Notes: a model not told the origin generated them from the letters alone. A stretch of DNA of 64,000 bases from Streptomyces longisporoflavus (GCF_014649775.1 NZ_BMTR01000010.1:186001-250000), one strand, 5' to 3'; positions 16,195-26,294 are shown, counted from the stretch's first letter. Translations and numbers: made by a program.

Positions 16195-17661
16195 TCACTC
16201 CTGCGCGGCCCACCACTCCTTGAGGGCCGCGATCGCCGCGTCACGCTCCATTGGCCCGTTCTCCAGCCGCAGCTCCAACAGGAACTTGTACGCCTGGCCG
16301 ATCACCGGACCCGGCCGTACATCCAGGATCTCCATGATCTCGTTGCCGTCGAGGTCCGGGCGGATCGAGTCCAGTTCCTCCTGCTCCTGGAGCCGCGCGA
16401 TGCGCTCCTCAAGGCCGTCATACGCGCGCGACAGCGCATTGGCCTTGCGCTTGTTGCGCGTCGTGCAGTCGGACCGGGTCAGCTTGTGCAGCCGACCGAG
16501 GAGGGGGCCCGCGTCGCGTACGTAACGGCGCACGGCGGAGTCCGTCCACTCACCCGTCCCGTAGCCGTGGAAGCGCAGGTGCAGCTCCACCAGTCGCGAG
16601 ACGTCCTTGACCAGCTCGTTCGAATACTTCAGCTCCGTCATGCGCTTCTTGGCCATCTTGGCGCCCACCACCTCGTGGTGGTGGAAGGAGACCCGCCCGT
16701 CGTCCTCGAAGCGTCGCGTCCGCGGCTTCCCGATGTCGTGGAGCAGCGCCGCGAGCCGCAGCGTCAGGTCCGGGCCGTCCTCCTCCAGCGCCATCGCCTG
16801 CTCAAGGACGATCAGCGAGTGGTCGTAGACGTCCTTGTGGCGATGGTGCTCGTCACTCTCCAGACGCAGAGCCGGAAGCTCGGGCAGCACGCGGTCGGCG
16901 AGGCCCGTGTCGACAAGTAGAGCAAGTCCCTTCGCCGGGTGCGGCGAGAGGAGCAGCTTGTTCAGTTCGTCGCGGACGCGTTCCGCGGAGACGATGTCGA
17001 TGCGCTCGGCCATCGCCTTCATCGCGGCGACGACGTCCGGAGCCACCTCGAAGTCCAGCTGCGCGGCGAACCGCGCGGCCCGCATCATCCGCAGCGGATC
17101 ATCCGAGAAGGATTCCTCGGGGGTGCCAGGAGTGCGCAGGACACGCTCCGCCAGGTCCTCAAGACCGCCGTGCGGGTCGATGAAGTCCTTCTCCGGGAGC
17201 GCGACGGCCATCGCGTTGACGGTGAAATCACGGCGTACGAGATCTTCCTCGATGGAGTCGCCGTACGACACCTCGGGCTTGCGCGACGTCCTGTCGTACG
17301 CCTCGGACCGGTAGGTCGTGACCTCGATCTGAAAGCGCTGGTCAGCGTCTCCGACGCGGGCGTCCTTCTGGCACCCGACCGTGCCGAAGGCGATCCCGAC
17401 CTCCCACACCGAGTCCGCCCACGGCCTGACGATCTTCAGTACGTCCTCGGGGCGGGCGTCGGTCGTGAAGTCCAGGTCATTGCCGAGCCGGCCAAGGAGC
17501 GCGTCTCTGACCGATCCGCCGACCAGGGCGAGGGAGAACCCGGCCTCCTGGAAACGGCGGGCGAGGTCGTCCGCGACAGGGGACACACGCAGCAGTTCGC
17601 TGACCGCGCGGCGCTGCACCTGGCTCAGTGCGCTGGGATTTTCTTCATTGGCGTTCGGCAC
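16195..17661 (-). CDS. cca: CCA tRNA nucleotidyltransferase
   Basis: This enzyme adds or repairs the 3' CCA of tRNAs. The 488-residue protein has the class II head FSLALVGGSVRDALLGRLGNDLDFTTDA (GGSVRD plus the DxD metal motif), an RRDFTVNAMA motif, DPLRMMRAARFAAQLDF, and a C-terminal HD domain (LAALLHDIGKPRTR with HHHEVVGA). The frame runs open far upstream, but GTG 17661 gives the expected length and N-terminus. It is divergent from the DUF6049 gene. In this genome the tRNA-Ala here, and the native 3' end of tRNA-Ile, lack an encoded CCA, so the enzyme is needed for synthesis. Confidence 0.95.
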   Translation of the reverse strand: MPNANEENPSALSQVQRRAVSELLRVSPVADDLARRFQEAGFSLALVGGSVRDALLGRLGNDLDFTTDARPEDVLKIVRPWADSVWEVGIAFGTVGCQKDARVGDADQRFQIEVTTYRSEAYDRTSRKPEVSYGDSIEEDLVRRDFTVNAMAVALPEKDFIDPHGGLEDLAERVLRTPGTPEESFSDDPLRMMRAARFAAQLDFEVAPDVVAAMKAMAERIDIVSAERVRDELNKLLLSPHPAKGLALLVDTGLADRVLPELPALRLESDEHHRHKDVYDHSLIVLEQAMALEEDGPDLTLRLAALLHDIGKPRTRRFEDDGRVSFHHHEVVGAKMAKKRMTELKYSNELVKDVSRLVELHLRFHGYGTGEWTDSAVRRYVRDAGPLLGRLHKLTRSDCTTRNKRKANALSRAYDGLEERIARLQEQEELDSIRPDLDGNEIMEILDVRPGPVIGQAYKFLLELRLENGPMERDAAIAALKEWWAAQE

Positions 17662-17852
17662 AACAGAAAAGGGTACGTGCCCCGGACGCCGCCGGCCGCC
17701 CGGTTTTCGGCGGGCCGCCGGCGCCGCGCGCCCCTCCCGGCCAGGTCTTCCGATCATGTGGAGCAGTCCGCGGCACTTCGCCACAGCGCACCTCGTTACC
17801 ATGCGTGGACGCACAACCGACGACCACTGACGACGACGAGGACGGGCAACGC

Positions 17853-20198
17853 GTGGCCGAGGCGGCAGACTTCCCGGGGACCAGTCCCTCACCTGCCCGC
17901 CGGTGGCTGCGGCGTACGGCAGCGTTGCTGGCTGCGGCCCCATTGCTGACCGGCATGCTGCAGCTGTCGGCGGAGCCGACGGCGCACGCCGCGACACCGA
18001 GCGCGGCGGCGAGTGCCACTGGTTCGAGAACCGTGGACGTCGCGCTCAACGCGCTCACACCCGCCGCCCCATCGGACGGGGACACCGTCACTGTGCGCGG
18101 GACGGTCACCAACGACGGCAAGCAGACGGTGTCGGGAGCCGAGGTCGGGCTGCGCCTGGGGCCGGTCGTGAACGGCCGCAGCGCGATCGACTCCGCCGCC
18201 AAGCGCACCGGCTACCAGCCGGGAGCAGACGGCACGGAGGTCGGCGGCAAGTACGTCAAGAAGTTCTCCAAGCTCGCTCCCGGCGTCCCGCAGGACTTCA
18301 GCATCTCCGTACCGGTCAAGGCCCTGGACCTCGGCGACGCCGGCGTCTACCAGCTCGGTGTCTCCCTCACGGGCCGGACCACCGCCCAGCCGTGGTCCCA
18401 GGTACTCGGCTTCCAGCGGACCTTCCTGCCGTGGCAGCCGGACGCCGCCGACACGAAGACCAGGACGACCTTCCTGTGGCCGCTCATCTCCACCTCGCAC
18501 CTCACGGCGGAGACCGGCTCGGACGAGCAGCAGACGCCCGTCTTCACGGACGACAACCTGGCCAAGGAGCTCGCCCCGGGCGGTCGCCTCGAGCAGATGC
18601 TGTCCAGGGGCAGCGAGCTCGACGTCACCTGGGTAATCGACCCCGACCTGCTGGCCTCGGTCGACCACATGACGCGGAACTACCGGGTGCAGACCGCCGA
18701 CGGCAAGAGCACCACCGCCGGCAAGCACCAGGCGGTCGCCAAGGAGTGGCTCAACAAGCTCGAGCAGACCGTGAAGGACAAGAAGGTCGTCGCGCTCCCC
18801 TTCGCCGATCCCGACCTCGCCTCGCTCGCCCACAACGGCCGGGCTGTGACCGGCTCACTGGGCCAGCTCAAGGACGCCACCGATGTGGGGGCGAAGGCCG
18901 TGGAGGTCATCCTCCACGTCAAGCCGCAGTCGGACTTCGCGTGGCCCGTGGACGGCGCCCTCGATCCGTCGATCGTCGATGTCTCCACCTCCGCGGGCGC
19001 CCACACGGTGATCGCCCGGAGCGACAGCCTGCGTGAGTCCAGCGGGCTGCCGTACACGCCCAACGCGGCCCGGCCCATCGGCGGCGGCACCACGGCCGTG
19101 GTGGCCGACGCCCGACTCTCCACGGCCTTCCAGGGCGACATGACGCAGGCCGAGGACTCCACGCTCGCCGCGCAGGAGTTCCTCTCCCAGAGCCTGATGG
19201 TCACGCTGCAGAATCCGGACAAGCAGCGAAGCATCGTCGTCGCCCCGCAGCGCATGCCGTCCGCCAGCCAGGCCCAGACGATGGCGAAGGCACTCACCGC
19301 CCTCGACGACGAACGCTGGTCGGAGCCCCAGGGTCTGTCGGCGGCGGCCAAGGCGAAGCCGGACCCGGCAGCCTCGACCCAGGTGCCCTCGGCGCGGTCG
19401 TATCCGGCATCGCTGCGCAAGCAGGAGCTGCCGAAGGCGGCCTTCCGGTCCATCCAGAACACCCAGAACAAGCTCGACCGCTTCCAGACGATCCTCAGCG
19501 AGCCCGACCGCGTGATCACGCCCTTCGGGCGGGCCATAGATCGCGAGATGTCGACGTCCTGGCGTGGCCGGGCCGGCGAGGCGGGAACATTCCGCCAGAG
19601 CGTGGAGACGTACCTGAGCACGCTCGTCGACCAGGTGGCGCTGATCTCGAAGTCGGACGCGAAGCTCTCCGGGCGCAGCGCGACGATCCCGGTGACGGTG
19701 CAGAACAACCTCGTCCAGGGCGTCGACCACTTGGTTCTGCGCCTGACGTCGTCGAACCCCACCCGCCTGAAGATCGGCGACAAGGCCTACTGGGAGCAGC
19801 CGGTCAAGGTCGCGGGCGGGCACGCCCAGTCGGTGAAGTTCACCACCACGGCCAATGCCAACGGCCCGGTCGAGGTCTATGCCCAGCTCTACACCCAGGA
19901 CGGCGAGCCGTACGGCGAGGAAGTCCGCTTCGACGTGCAGGTCACCGAGATCACCCTCACCGTGATGCTCGTCATCGCGGGCGGTGTGCTGCTCCTCGTG
20001 CTCGCGGGATTCCGGATGTACACCCAGCGCAAGCGGGCCGCCCGTCAGCAGGCAGAGGAGGGACCGGAGGACGGCGACGACGACGAGTCCGGCACGGAGC
20101 CCGGTGAGGACGACCCCGAGCAGCCGAGTGACCCGACACCGGACACCGCTCCGGAAAGCGCGGACCCGTCGGACACGGGTGAGAGAGTGGACCGTTGA
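17853..20198 (+). CDS. DUF6049 family secreted/membrane-anchored protein
   Basis: A protein of about 781 residues with a signal sequence (RRWLRRTAALLAAAPLLTGML followed by AHAA), a large extracellular region and one C-terminal membrane helix (VMLVIAGGVLLLVLAGFRMY). It ends in an acidic cytoplasmic tail. The extracellular part begins with a beta-rich VDVALNALTPAAPSDGDTVTVRG segment. I recognise it as the DUF6049 protein that precedes murJ in Streptomyces; function unknown, with location next to murJ suggesting cell-envelope work. GTG 17853 has GAGGACGGG upstream; GTG 17805 is a weaker alternative. Confidence 0.8.
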   Translation: MAEAADFPGTSPSPARRWLRRTAALLAAAPLLTGMLQLSAEPTAHAATPSAAASATGSRTVDVALNALTPAAPSDGDTVTVRGTVTNDGKQTVSGAEVGLRLGPVVNGRSAIDSAAKRTGYQPGADGTEVGGKYVKKFSKLAPGVPQDFSISVPVKALDLGDAGVYQLGVSLTGRTTAQPWSQVLGFQRTFLPWQPDAADTKTRTTFLWPLISTSHLTAETGSDEQQTPVFTDDNLAKELAPGGRLEQMLSRGSELDVTWVIDPDLLASVDHMTRNYRVQTADGKSTTAGKHQAVAKEWLNKLEQTVKDKKVVALPFADPDLASLAHNGRAVTGSLGQLKDATDVGAKAVEVILHVKPQSDFAWPVDGALDPSIVDVSTSAGAHTVIARSDSLRESSGLPYTPNAARPIGGGTTAVVADARLSTAFQGDMTQAEDSTLAAQEFLSQSLMVTLQNPDKQRSIVVAPQRMPSASQAQTMAKALTALDDERWSEPQGLSAAAKAKPDPAASTQVPSARSYPASLRKQELPKAAFRSIQNTQNKLDRFQTILSEPDRVITPFGRAIDREMSTSWRGRAGEAGTFRQSVETYLSTLVDQVALISKSDAKLSGRSATIPVTVQNNLVQGVDHLVLRLTSSNPTRLKIGDKAYWEQPVKVAGGHAQSVKFTTTANANGPVEVYAQLYTQDGEPYGEEVRFDVQVTEITLTVMLVIAGGVLLLVLAGFRMYTQRKRAARQQAEEGPEDGDDDESGTEPGEDDPEQPSDPTPDTAPESADPSDTGERVDR

Positions 20199-20245
20199 GC
20201 GATGTCGTGGCCGGTGGGCCCGGGGACGATGAGGTGGGGTAATCC

Positions 20246-22507
20246 ATGAACGCGCCGTACGACGGTGACCGTGGCCAGGGGGCCGGCGATGCCGGCCCTC
20301 CTGAGGGCGAGCAGGTGCCACCGCAGCCTGCCCCGGACCTGTACCTCCAGGACGCCTACGACCAGGATCCCTACCGGGCACAGGACCTCACCGCCCAGGA
20401 CCCGGTGACCGAGGCGCTGTACGACCGCGCCGCGCACCCCCCGCCGCCTCCCGGTTACTACCAGGACCCACAGCCGCTCTACGCCCAGCCTCCCTCCCCG
20501 CAGCACGCCCCGGACCCCCGCGTGTGGGCCCAGACCCCGGCCCCCGAACCCGAAGGCCCGACCCAGCACCTCCCGTACGGCGACGATGCCCGTACGACGC
20601 AGTTCGTGGGCGTCGACGACCTGGTCACCCACTCCGGCGAGGAACGCCACGAGCCGGACGCCTTCGCCCACCTCTTCCGCGACCAGCAGCCCAGTGGCTA
20701 CCACGAGCAGCACGGCGGCTACCAGCAGGACGGCTACCCCCAGGGCAACGGCTACCAGCAGCAGGGCGGCTACCCCCAGCAGGGCGGCTACCAGCCCTCC
20801 GAGCCCCCGATGGTCCCGGCCCCGGCAGCTCCCCCGGCACCCGCCCCGGCCCCCCCGAAGTCGGGCGGCGGCGGACGCGCGACGAGCTTGCTGAAGTCGA
20901 GCGCGGTGATGGCAGCGGGGACGCTGGTATCCAGGATCACCGGCTTCGCGCGCACCCTCGTCATGGCCGCGGCCATCGGCGTCGGCACTCTCAACGACTC
21001 GTACCAGGTAGCCAACGTCCTTCCGACGATGATCTACGTCCTCGTCGGCGGCGGCGCCCTGAACGCGGTCTTCATCCCGCAGCTCGTACGCGCCATGAAG
21101 AACGACGACGACGGAGGCGAGGGCTACGCCAACCGCCTGCTGACGCTCGTCATGGTCCTGCTCGCGGGTGTCACCGTCATCTGTGTGGTGGCCGCGCCGC
21201 TGCTTGTGCGCATGATGTCGCCGACGATCGCCGCGGATCCCGTCAAGATGGACGTCACGGTCACGTTCGCGCGCTTCTGCATCCCGACGATGTTCTTCAT
21301 GGGCGTGCACATCGTGCTCGGCCAGGTCCTCAACGCACGCGGCCGCTTCGGCGCGATGATGTGGACGCCGGTTCTCAACAACATCGTGGTCATCACCACG
21401 TTCGCGGCGTTCATCTGGGCCTTCGGCAGCTTCAACGACACTCGCATCGACGCCACCACCATCACTCCCGAAGGCGCCCGCCTGCTGGGTATCGGCACCC
21501 TGCTCGGCCTCGCCGTGCAGGCTCTGGCGATGCTCCCGTACCTGCGCGAGGCAGGGTTCAAGATCCGGCTCCGCTTCGACTGGCGTGGCCACGGCCTCGG
21601 CAAGGCCGCCCGACTCGCCAAGTGGACGCTCTTCTTCGTTCTCGCCAACCAGCTCGGCATGGTCGTCGTCACTCAGCTGGCCACCAGCGCGGGCGCGACC
21701 GCAGAGGAACTGGGGCACCCCGGCACCGGCATCACCGCGTACAACTACGCGCTGCTGTTGTGGCAGATGCCGCAGGCCATCATCACGGTCTCGGTGATGA
21801 CCGCGGTACTGCCCCGTATCTCCCGTTCCGCCAACGACGGAGACCCCGCAGCTGTCCGGGACGACATCTCCTACGGCCTGCGCACCTCAGCCGTGGCGAT
21901 CGTGCCGTGCGCCTTCGCCTTCGTCGCCCTGGGCGTTCCGATGGCGACGCTGCTCTACGCCAGTTCCGGCTCGGGCGCGCTGAACATCGGCTACACCCTG
22001 ATGGCCTTCGGCCTCGGCCTGATCCCGTACTCGGTCCAGTACGTCGTCCTCAGGGGTTTCTACGCCTACGAGGACACGCGCACGCCGTTCTACAACACGG
22101 TCATCGTCGCGGCCGTCAACGCCGCGGCGTCGGCCCTCTGCTTCTTCGTCCTGCCCGCACGGTGGGCCGTCGTGGGCATGGCCGCGTCCTACGGCCTCGC
22201 CTACGCCGTCGGTGTAGGCGTCGCCTGGCGTCGGCTGCGCAAGCGGCTGGGCGGCGATCTGGACGGCGCGCAGGTGGCACGTACGTACACGAGGCTCATC
22301 GGCGCCTCGATCCCGGCCGCCCTCCTCGCCGGAGCCGTCGGTTACGGGATTCTCAAGGCTCTGGGGGACGGCGCAGGGGGTTCCCTCATCGCACTGGTGG
22401 TCGGCGGAGTCGTCCTCGGGGGCGTCTTCTTCGTCGCCGCCCGAAAGATGCGGATTGCGGAGCTGAATTCCATGGTCGGGATGGTCCGCGGCCGTCTCGG
22501 ACGGTGA
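20246..22507 (+). CDS. murJ: Lipid II flippase MurJ (MviN)
   Basis: MurJ moves the peptidoglycan precursor lipid II across the membrane. The 753-residue protein has an unusually long, Pro/Gln/Tyr-rich cytoplasmic N-terminus (about 215 residues, with repeated QGGYQ/QDGYP units). A ~14-helix MOP-fold core follows, starting LLKSSAVMAAGTLVSRITGFARTLV. The MurJ core motifs are present, including NAVFIPQLVRAM. In mycobacteria the equivalent protein is fused to a pseudokinase; here that part is the next gene. It probably forms an operon with the pseudokinase, sigM and the anti-sigma gene. Confidence 0.95.
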   Translation: MNAPYDGDRGQGAGDAGPPEGEQVPPQPAPDLYLQDAYDQDPYRAQDLTAQDPVTEALYDRAAHPPPPPGYYQDPQPLYAQPPSPQHAPDPRVWAQTPAPEPEGPTQHLPYGDDARTTQFVGVDDLVTHSGEERHEPDAFAHLFRDQQPSGYHEQHGGYQQDGYPQGNGYQQQGGYPQQGGYQPSEPPMVPAPAAPPAPAPAPPKSGGGGRATSLLKSSAVMAAGTLVSRITGFARTLVMAAAIGVGTLNDSYQVANVLPTMIYVLVGGGALNAVFIPQLVRAMKNDDDGGEGYANRLLTLVMVLLAGVTVICVVAAPLLVRMMSPTIAADPVKMDVTVTFARFCIPTMFFMGVHIVLGQVLNARGRFGAMMWTPVLNNIVVITTFAAFIWAFGSFNDTRIDATTITPEGARLLGIGTLLGLAVQALAMLPYLREAGFKIRLRFDWRGHGLGKAARLAKWTLFFVLANQLGMVVVTQLATSAGATAEELGHPGTGITAYNYALLLWQMPQAIITVSVMTAVLPRISRSANDGDPAAVRDDISYGLRTSAVAIVPCAFAFVALGVPMATLLYASSGSGALNIGYTLMAFGLGLIPYSVQYVVLRGFYAYEDTRTPFYNTVIVAAVNAAASALCFFVLPARWAVVGMAASYGLAYAVGVGVAWRRLRKRLGGDLDGAQVARTYTRLIGASIPAALLAGAVGYGILKALGDGAGGSLIALVVGGVVLGGVFFVAARKMRIAELNSMVGMVRGRLGR

Positions 22508-22625
22508 GATCCTGCGGTTCGCACAACCATCACCGGCCACTGCGTGTCGTGCATAGGGCCAGACTGTGGGCACAATTGGCTTTGGCGTCTGACGAAGCGC
22601 AATGGATGGGGAGGCAGGAACGACG

Positions 22626-24332
22626 GTGGCGGAACGGAGCACGGCTGCCGTCGACGTGGCAGACAACAGCGGCGATGAGCCGCTGACCGCGAAGGCGGAC
22701 GAGGCCACGGCCGACGGGGTGGCCCAGACCCGGGAGCGGGAAACGGCAGAAGAAGGCGCGGCGGAGACTGGCGAGCCCGCAGACCCGGGGGCGGCATCAC
22801 CCCCCGAGCTGCACAGCGGTCACAAGCTCGCCAGACGCTACCGACTCGAAGAGTGCGTCACCCGTCTGGACGGATTCAGCAGCTGGCGTGCGGTGGACGA
22901 GAAGCTCCGCCGGGCCGTCGGCGTGCATCTGCTTCCCGCCGACCACCCCCGCGCCAGATCGGTGCTCGCCGCGGCCCGTTCTTCGGCGCTGCTCGGCGAC
23001 CCCCGTTTTGTGCACGTCCTGGACGCGGTCGAGGAGAACGACCTCGTCTACGTGGTGCACGAGTGGCTGCCCGACGCCACGGAACTCACCGCACTGCTCG
23101 CCGCGGGCCCTCTCGAGGCGCACGACGCGTACCAACTCGTCAGCCAGGTCTCCCAGGCCATGGCGGCCGCCCATCGTGAGGGGCTCGCCCACCTGCGGCT
23201 GACTCCGAGCGCGGTGCTGCGGACGTCTACCGGCCAGTACCGCATCCGCGGCCTCGCGGTGAACGCGGCGCTTCGCGGCATCAGCTCGGACACCCCGCAG
23301 CGCACGGACACCGAAGCGATCGGCGCACTGCTGTACGCCTCGCTGACCCAGCGCTGGCCGTACGAGGACGACGCGTACGGCCTCTCCGGGCTGCCCAAGG
23401 GCGTCGGCCTCATCGCACCCGACCAGGTGCGCGCGGGCGTGCACAGGGGCCTCTCCGAGCTCGCCATGCGCGCGCTCGTGAACGACGGCGCGACCGCCTC
23501 CCGCCAGGAACCGCCGTGCACGACGCCGGAGGAGCTGGTGAAGGCGATCGGTGAGATGCCGCGCATCCGCCCGCCCGAGCCCGTGTTCACGGCACCGCCC
23601 GAGTACCAGCGCACGACCTATCAACAGGGCAGCTACGGTCGCACCACGCCTCCTGGCGCCACCCAGCCGATTCCGCCTCCGCCGCCTCCGCTGCAGAGCC
23701 GTACCGGCAAGGCCCTCAAGTGGACCGTCTCCGCTCTTCTGATCGCGGCCCTGGGCCTCGGTAGCTGGCAGCTGGCGGACGCGCTGATGGACCGGGGCAA
23801 GTCCGAGGATCCCGGCAAGTCGGAGACCTCCGAGGGCGGCGACAAGAACAAGCCGAAGCCCACGCAGCCGATCGACATCGCGAAGGGTCAGGAGTACGTC
23901 CTCAAGGGCGACGCCCAGGACCTGCAAGGCGTCCCCAACACCTACGACGGGGACAGCTCGACGTACTGGCGGACCAACAGCTTCATAGGAGGCCCCAAGC
24001 TGGCCCCCTACAAGCCCGGTGTCGGCATCGTCTACGACCTCGGCAAGGAGCAGGAAGTGTCGTCGGCGTCGATCGGTCTCCGCTACATCGGTGACCACAC
24101 GACGATCGAGCTGTACGCCACGGACTCGATGTCGTCGTCGACGCCTCCGAGCTCGATGAAGAAGATCGGGACCGTCACGACCGAGGGCAGGACCGCGAAG
24201 ATCAAGGCGAAGAAGCCCGTCGCGACGCGGTACGTACTCGTCTGGCTCACCGATGTGCCGAGCTCGCCCCGCGATGAGTACAGCGGCGCTGGGTACAAGC
24301 AGGCCATCACGGACGTGAAGTTCGCGGGCTGA
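22626..24332 (+). CDS. Membrane pseudokinase with discoidin-like extracellular domain
   Basis: This is the separate counterpart of the C-terminal half of mycobacterial MviN. Residues ~65-320 have a Ser/Thr-kinase fold (RYRLEECVTRLDGFSSWRAVD), but the HRD motif reads HLRLTP and the DFG position reads IRGLAV, so catalysis is unlikely. A Pro-rich linker, one membrane helix (WTVSALLIAALGLGSWQLA) and an extracellular domain with NTYDGDSSTYWRTN follow, as in F5/8-type carbohydrate-binding modules. A role sensing or scaffolding at MurJ is inferred. GTG 22626 follows GGGAGG; ATG 22602 is possible. Confidence 0.85.
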   Translation: MAERSTAAVDVADNSGDEPLTAKADEATADGVAQTRERETAEEGAAETGEPADPGAASPPELHSGHKLARRYRLEECVTRLDGFSSWRAVDEKLRRAVGVHLLPADHPRARSVLAAARSSALLGDPRFVHVLDAVEENDLVYVVHEWLPDATELTALLAAGPLEAHDAYQLVSQVSQAMAAAHREGLAHLRLTPSAVLRTSTGQYRIRGLAVNAALRGISSDTPQRTDTEAIGALLYASLTQRWPYEDDAYGLSGLPKGVGLIAPDQVRAGVHRGLSELAMRALVNDGATASRQEPPCTTPEELVKAIGEMPRIRPPEPVFTAPPEYQRTTYQQGSYGRTTPPGATQPIPPPPPPLQSRTGKALKWTVSALLIAALGLGSWQLADALMDRGKSEDPGKSETSEGGDKNKPKPTQPIDIAKGQEYVLKGDAQDLQGVPNTYDGDSSTYWRTNSFIGGPKLAPYKPGVGIVYDLGKEQEVSSASIGLRYIGDHTTIELYATDSMSSSTPPSSMKKIGTVTTEGRTAKIKAKKPVATRYVLVWLTDVPSSPRDEYSGAGYKQAITDVKFAG

Positions 24333-24364
24333 GGCCAGGGCTCGCCGGGGGAGGGGGTTCGACG

Positions 24365-25099
24365 GTGGATGACACCACGCACAGCGAGATGAGCGATCAG
24401 GACCTCCTGGCCGGCCACGTGGCAGGGGACGAGGACGCCTTCGGCGAGCTCGTCCGCCGCCACCGCGATCGCCTGTGGGCCGTGGCTCTGCGCACGCTGG
24501 GCGACCGCGAGGAGGCCGCTGACGCGGTCCAGGACGCTCTTGTATCCGCCTACCGTGCCGCGCACACCTTCCGCGGACAGTCGGCGGTCACGACGTGGCT
24601 GCACCGGATCACCGTGAACGCCTGCCTCGACCGGGCGCGCAAGGCCGCGTCCCGGAAGACCTCCCCCATCGACGACACCGAACGGCTCGAGCAGCTCCTC
24701 GAACCGCACGAGTCGGCGGCGGCCCCGCTGGAACGGGGCGATCTGCACCGCGAGCTCTTCGAGGCGCTCGGCACCCTGCCGCACGACCAGCGCGCCGCCC
24801 TCGTTCTGGTGGACATGCAGGGCTACCCGGTGGCCGAAGCCGCCCAAGTGCTCGACGTTCCCACCGGCACCGTGAAGAGCCGCTGCGCACGCGGCAGAGC
24901 GAGACTGCTGCCGCTGCTCACCCATCTGCGCACGGAGGCGCGTGTGCAGCGTTCGGACAGCGGCGAGGACAAGGACGGCAATAAGTCGGGCCCGGAAAGG
25001 AACCGGACGCAGGGGGCATCCGTCCCACCTGCAGCGGGACCACGGGATGCGGGACCAAGCGATTCAGCTGCTGTGAAGGGCGGAGGAGGGCGAGCGTGA
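24365..25099 (+). CDS. sigM: ECF sigma factor SigM-like
   Basis: An extracytoplasmic-function sigma factor of 244 residues. Region 2 spans about 15-90 (LVRRHRDRLWAVALRTLGDREEAADAVQDALVSAYR with WLHRITVNACLDRAR) and region 4 about 130-185 (LPHDQRAALVLVDMQGYPVAEAAQ with PTGTVKSRCARGRARL). A ~60-residue polar tail is unusual. The symbol rests on synteny with mycobacterial sigM (murJ-sigM-anti-sigma-trxB-trxA). The GTG start follows the pseudokinase by 32 bp, and the stop overlaps the anti-sigma start, so the two are translationally coupled. Confidence 0.9.
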   Translation: MDDTTHSEMSDQDLLAGHVAGDEDAFGELVRRHRDRLWAVALRTLGDREEAADAVQDALVSAYRAAHTFRGQSAVTTWLHRITVNACLDRARKAASRKTSPIDDTERLEQLLEPHESAAAPLERGDLHRELFEALGTLPHDQRAALVLVDMQGYPVAEAAQVLDVPTGTVKSRCARGRARLLPLLTHLRTEARVQRSDSGEDKDGNKSGPERNRTQGASVPPAAGPRDAGPSDSAAVKGGGGRA

Positions 25100-26112
25100 C
25101 AACCACGACCGACTCGGCCGGGCACCCGGAAGTCGCTGAGATCTCCGACCTCACCGAAGGGCTGCTGACCCCGTCCCGGACCCTCGACGTTCGCCAGCAC
25201 TTGGACGGCTGCGAGCTCTGCGCCGACGTGTACGACTCCCTGGAGGAGATCCGGGGGATCCTCGGCACGCTGCCGGGGCCGCCGCGGATGCCGGCCGATG
25301 TCGCCGGACGTATCGACGCGGCGCTGGCGGCGGAGGCGCTCCTGGACTCCATCGCGCCCGGCTCCGCCGAGGTGGTCGAGCCCGGTTCCGTCGAGACGAT
25401 CGAGTCGGATTCGAAGCTCGAGCCTGCGACCGCCGGTCGTGTTTCACGTGAAACATCGGCCGCTTCCGGTGAACCCCGCGAACCCTCCGAGCCCTCCTCT
25501 TCTCGCGCCCCCGCCTCCGGACCGTCCACCGACCGGCCTGCGGGGCGACCTCGGGCCGCTACCGGGCCCGGACGCGGAAGCCGCTTCCGGAATGGGCGCC
25601 GGCGCAACGTGGTGCTCGGAGCCGTCCTCACGGCGGCCGCCATCGGGATCGGCTCCCTGTTGATGCAGAACATGGGCGGCGACTCGGGCGGCAAGAACGA
25701 CACGGCCTCGGACCACGGCGACTCCGCGCGTGCCTTCTCCGAAGACAAGCTCAAGGGTCAGGTGACCGACCTGCTCGCCAAGTCACCCACCGTTGGTCCC
25801 GATACCGGCAGCGACAAGCCGTCCTTCGACGTGCGGTCCAGCCCGGAGTCCCCGAAGGACAAGACCGTGCCGAAGCGTGAGGCCACGGTCACCGTTCCGG
25901 ACTGCATCCAGCTCGGCCTCGGCAACAGGATTCCGCTCGCCGCCGAAGAGGGCACCTACAAGGGCAAGGACGCCTACCTCGTCGTGGCGCCCCATGACTC
26001 CGACAACACCAAGGTCTCCGCGTACGTCATCGACGCGGCGTGCGTCGACAAGGCGTCCTCCGCCGCCGCTGCGGGCAAGGTGCTGCTGACGGACTCGTAC
26101 GCGCGGCCCTGA
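25096..26112 (+). CDS. Putative membrane anti-sigma factor for SigM
   Basis: A 338-residue protein starting with an anti-sigma-like domain: the RQHLDGCELCADVYDSL stretch near residue 38 has the HxxxCxxC arrangement of zinc-binding anti-sigma (ZAS) domains. A long Ser/Pro/Glu-rich linker leads to one membrane helix (VVLGAVLTAAAIGIGSLL, ~residues 175-192) and an extracellular domain with two cysteines (VPDCIQLGL, DAACVDKA). It would hold the sigma factor at the membrane. The GTG start overlaps the sigM stop by 4 bp. A parS site lies inside the linker-coding part. Confidence 0.85.
   Translation: MTTTTDSAGHPEVAEISDLTEGLLTPSRTLDVRQHLDGCELCADVYDSLEEIRGILGTLPGPPRMPADVAGRIDAALAAEALLDSIAPGSAEVVEPGSVETIESDSKLEPATAGRVSRETSAASGEPREPSEPSSSRAPASGPSTDRPAGRPRAATGPGRGSRFRNGRRRNVVLGAVLTAAAIGIGSLLMQNMGGDSGGKNDTASDHGDSARAFSEDKLKGQVTDLLAKSPTVGPDTGSDKPSFDVRSSPESPKDKTVPKREATVTVPDCIQLGLGNRIPLAAEEGTYKGKDAYLVVAPHDSDNTKVSAYVIDAACVDKASSAAAAGKVLLTDSYARP
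25441..25454. other. parS: Intragenic parS site (anti-sigma gene)
   Basis: A perfect GTTTCACGTGAAAC lies within the disordered-linker part of the anti-sigma gene, read there as Val-Ser-Arg-Glu-Thr. Confidence 0.9.
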
Positions 26113-26294
26113 CCCTCACACCGCCTCGGCGGGAGACACGGCTGAGCGTGGCATCCTGGCGTCCCTGACATGCTTCCGTGCGCTCGGACACGTCGGGAAT
26201 GCATGCCCCGTAGGATCCGTTGGGTGGGGTGAGAGACCTGAGACAGGCACCCACCAGCAGTACGCAGCAGTCTCCAGAGACGAGGAATCAAGCC

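Noticed and set aside
20524..22686. A 720-codon alternative frame over murJ
   Set aside because: It is Arg/Pro-rich shadow translation; the murJ frame has a full membrane-protein profile.
22626..24332. Active Ser/Thr kinase
   Set aside because: The catalytic HRD and DFG motifs are absent, so it is listed as a pseudokinase.
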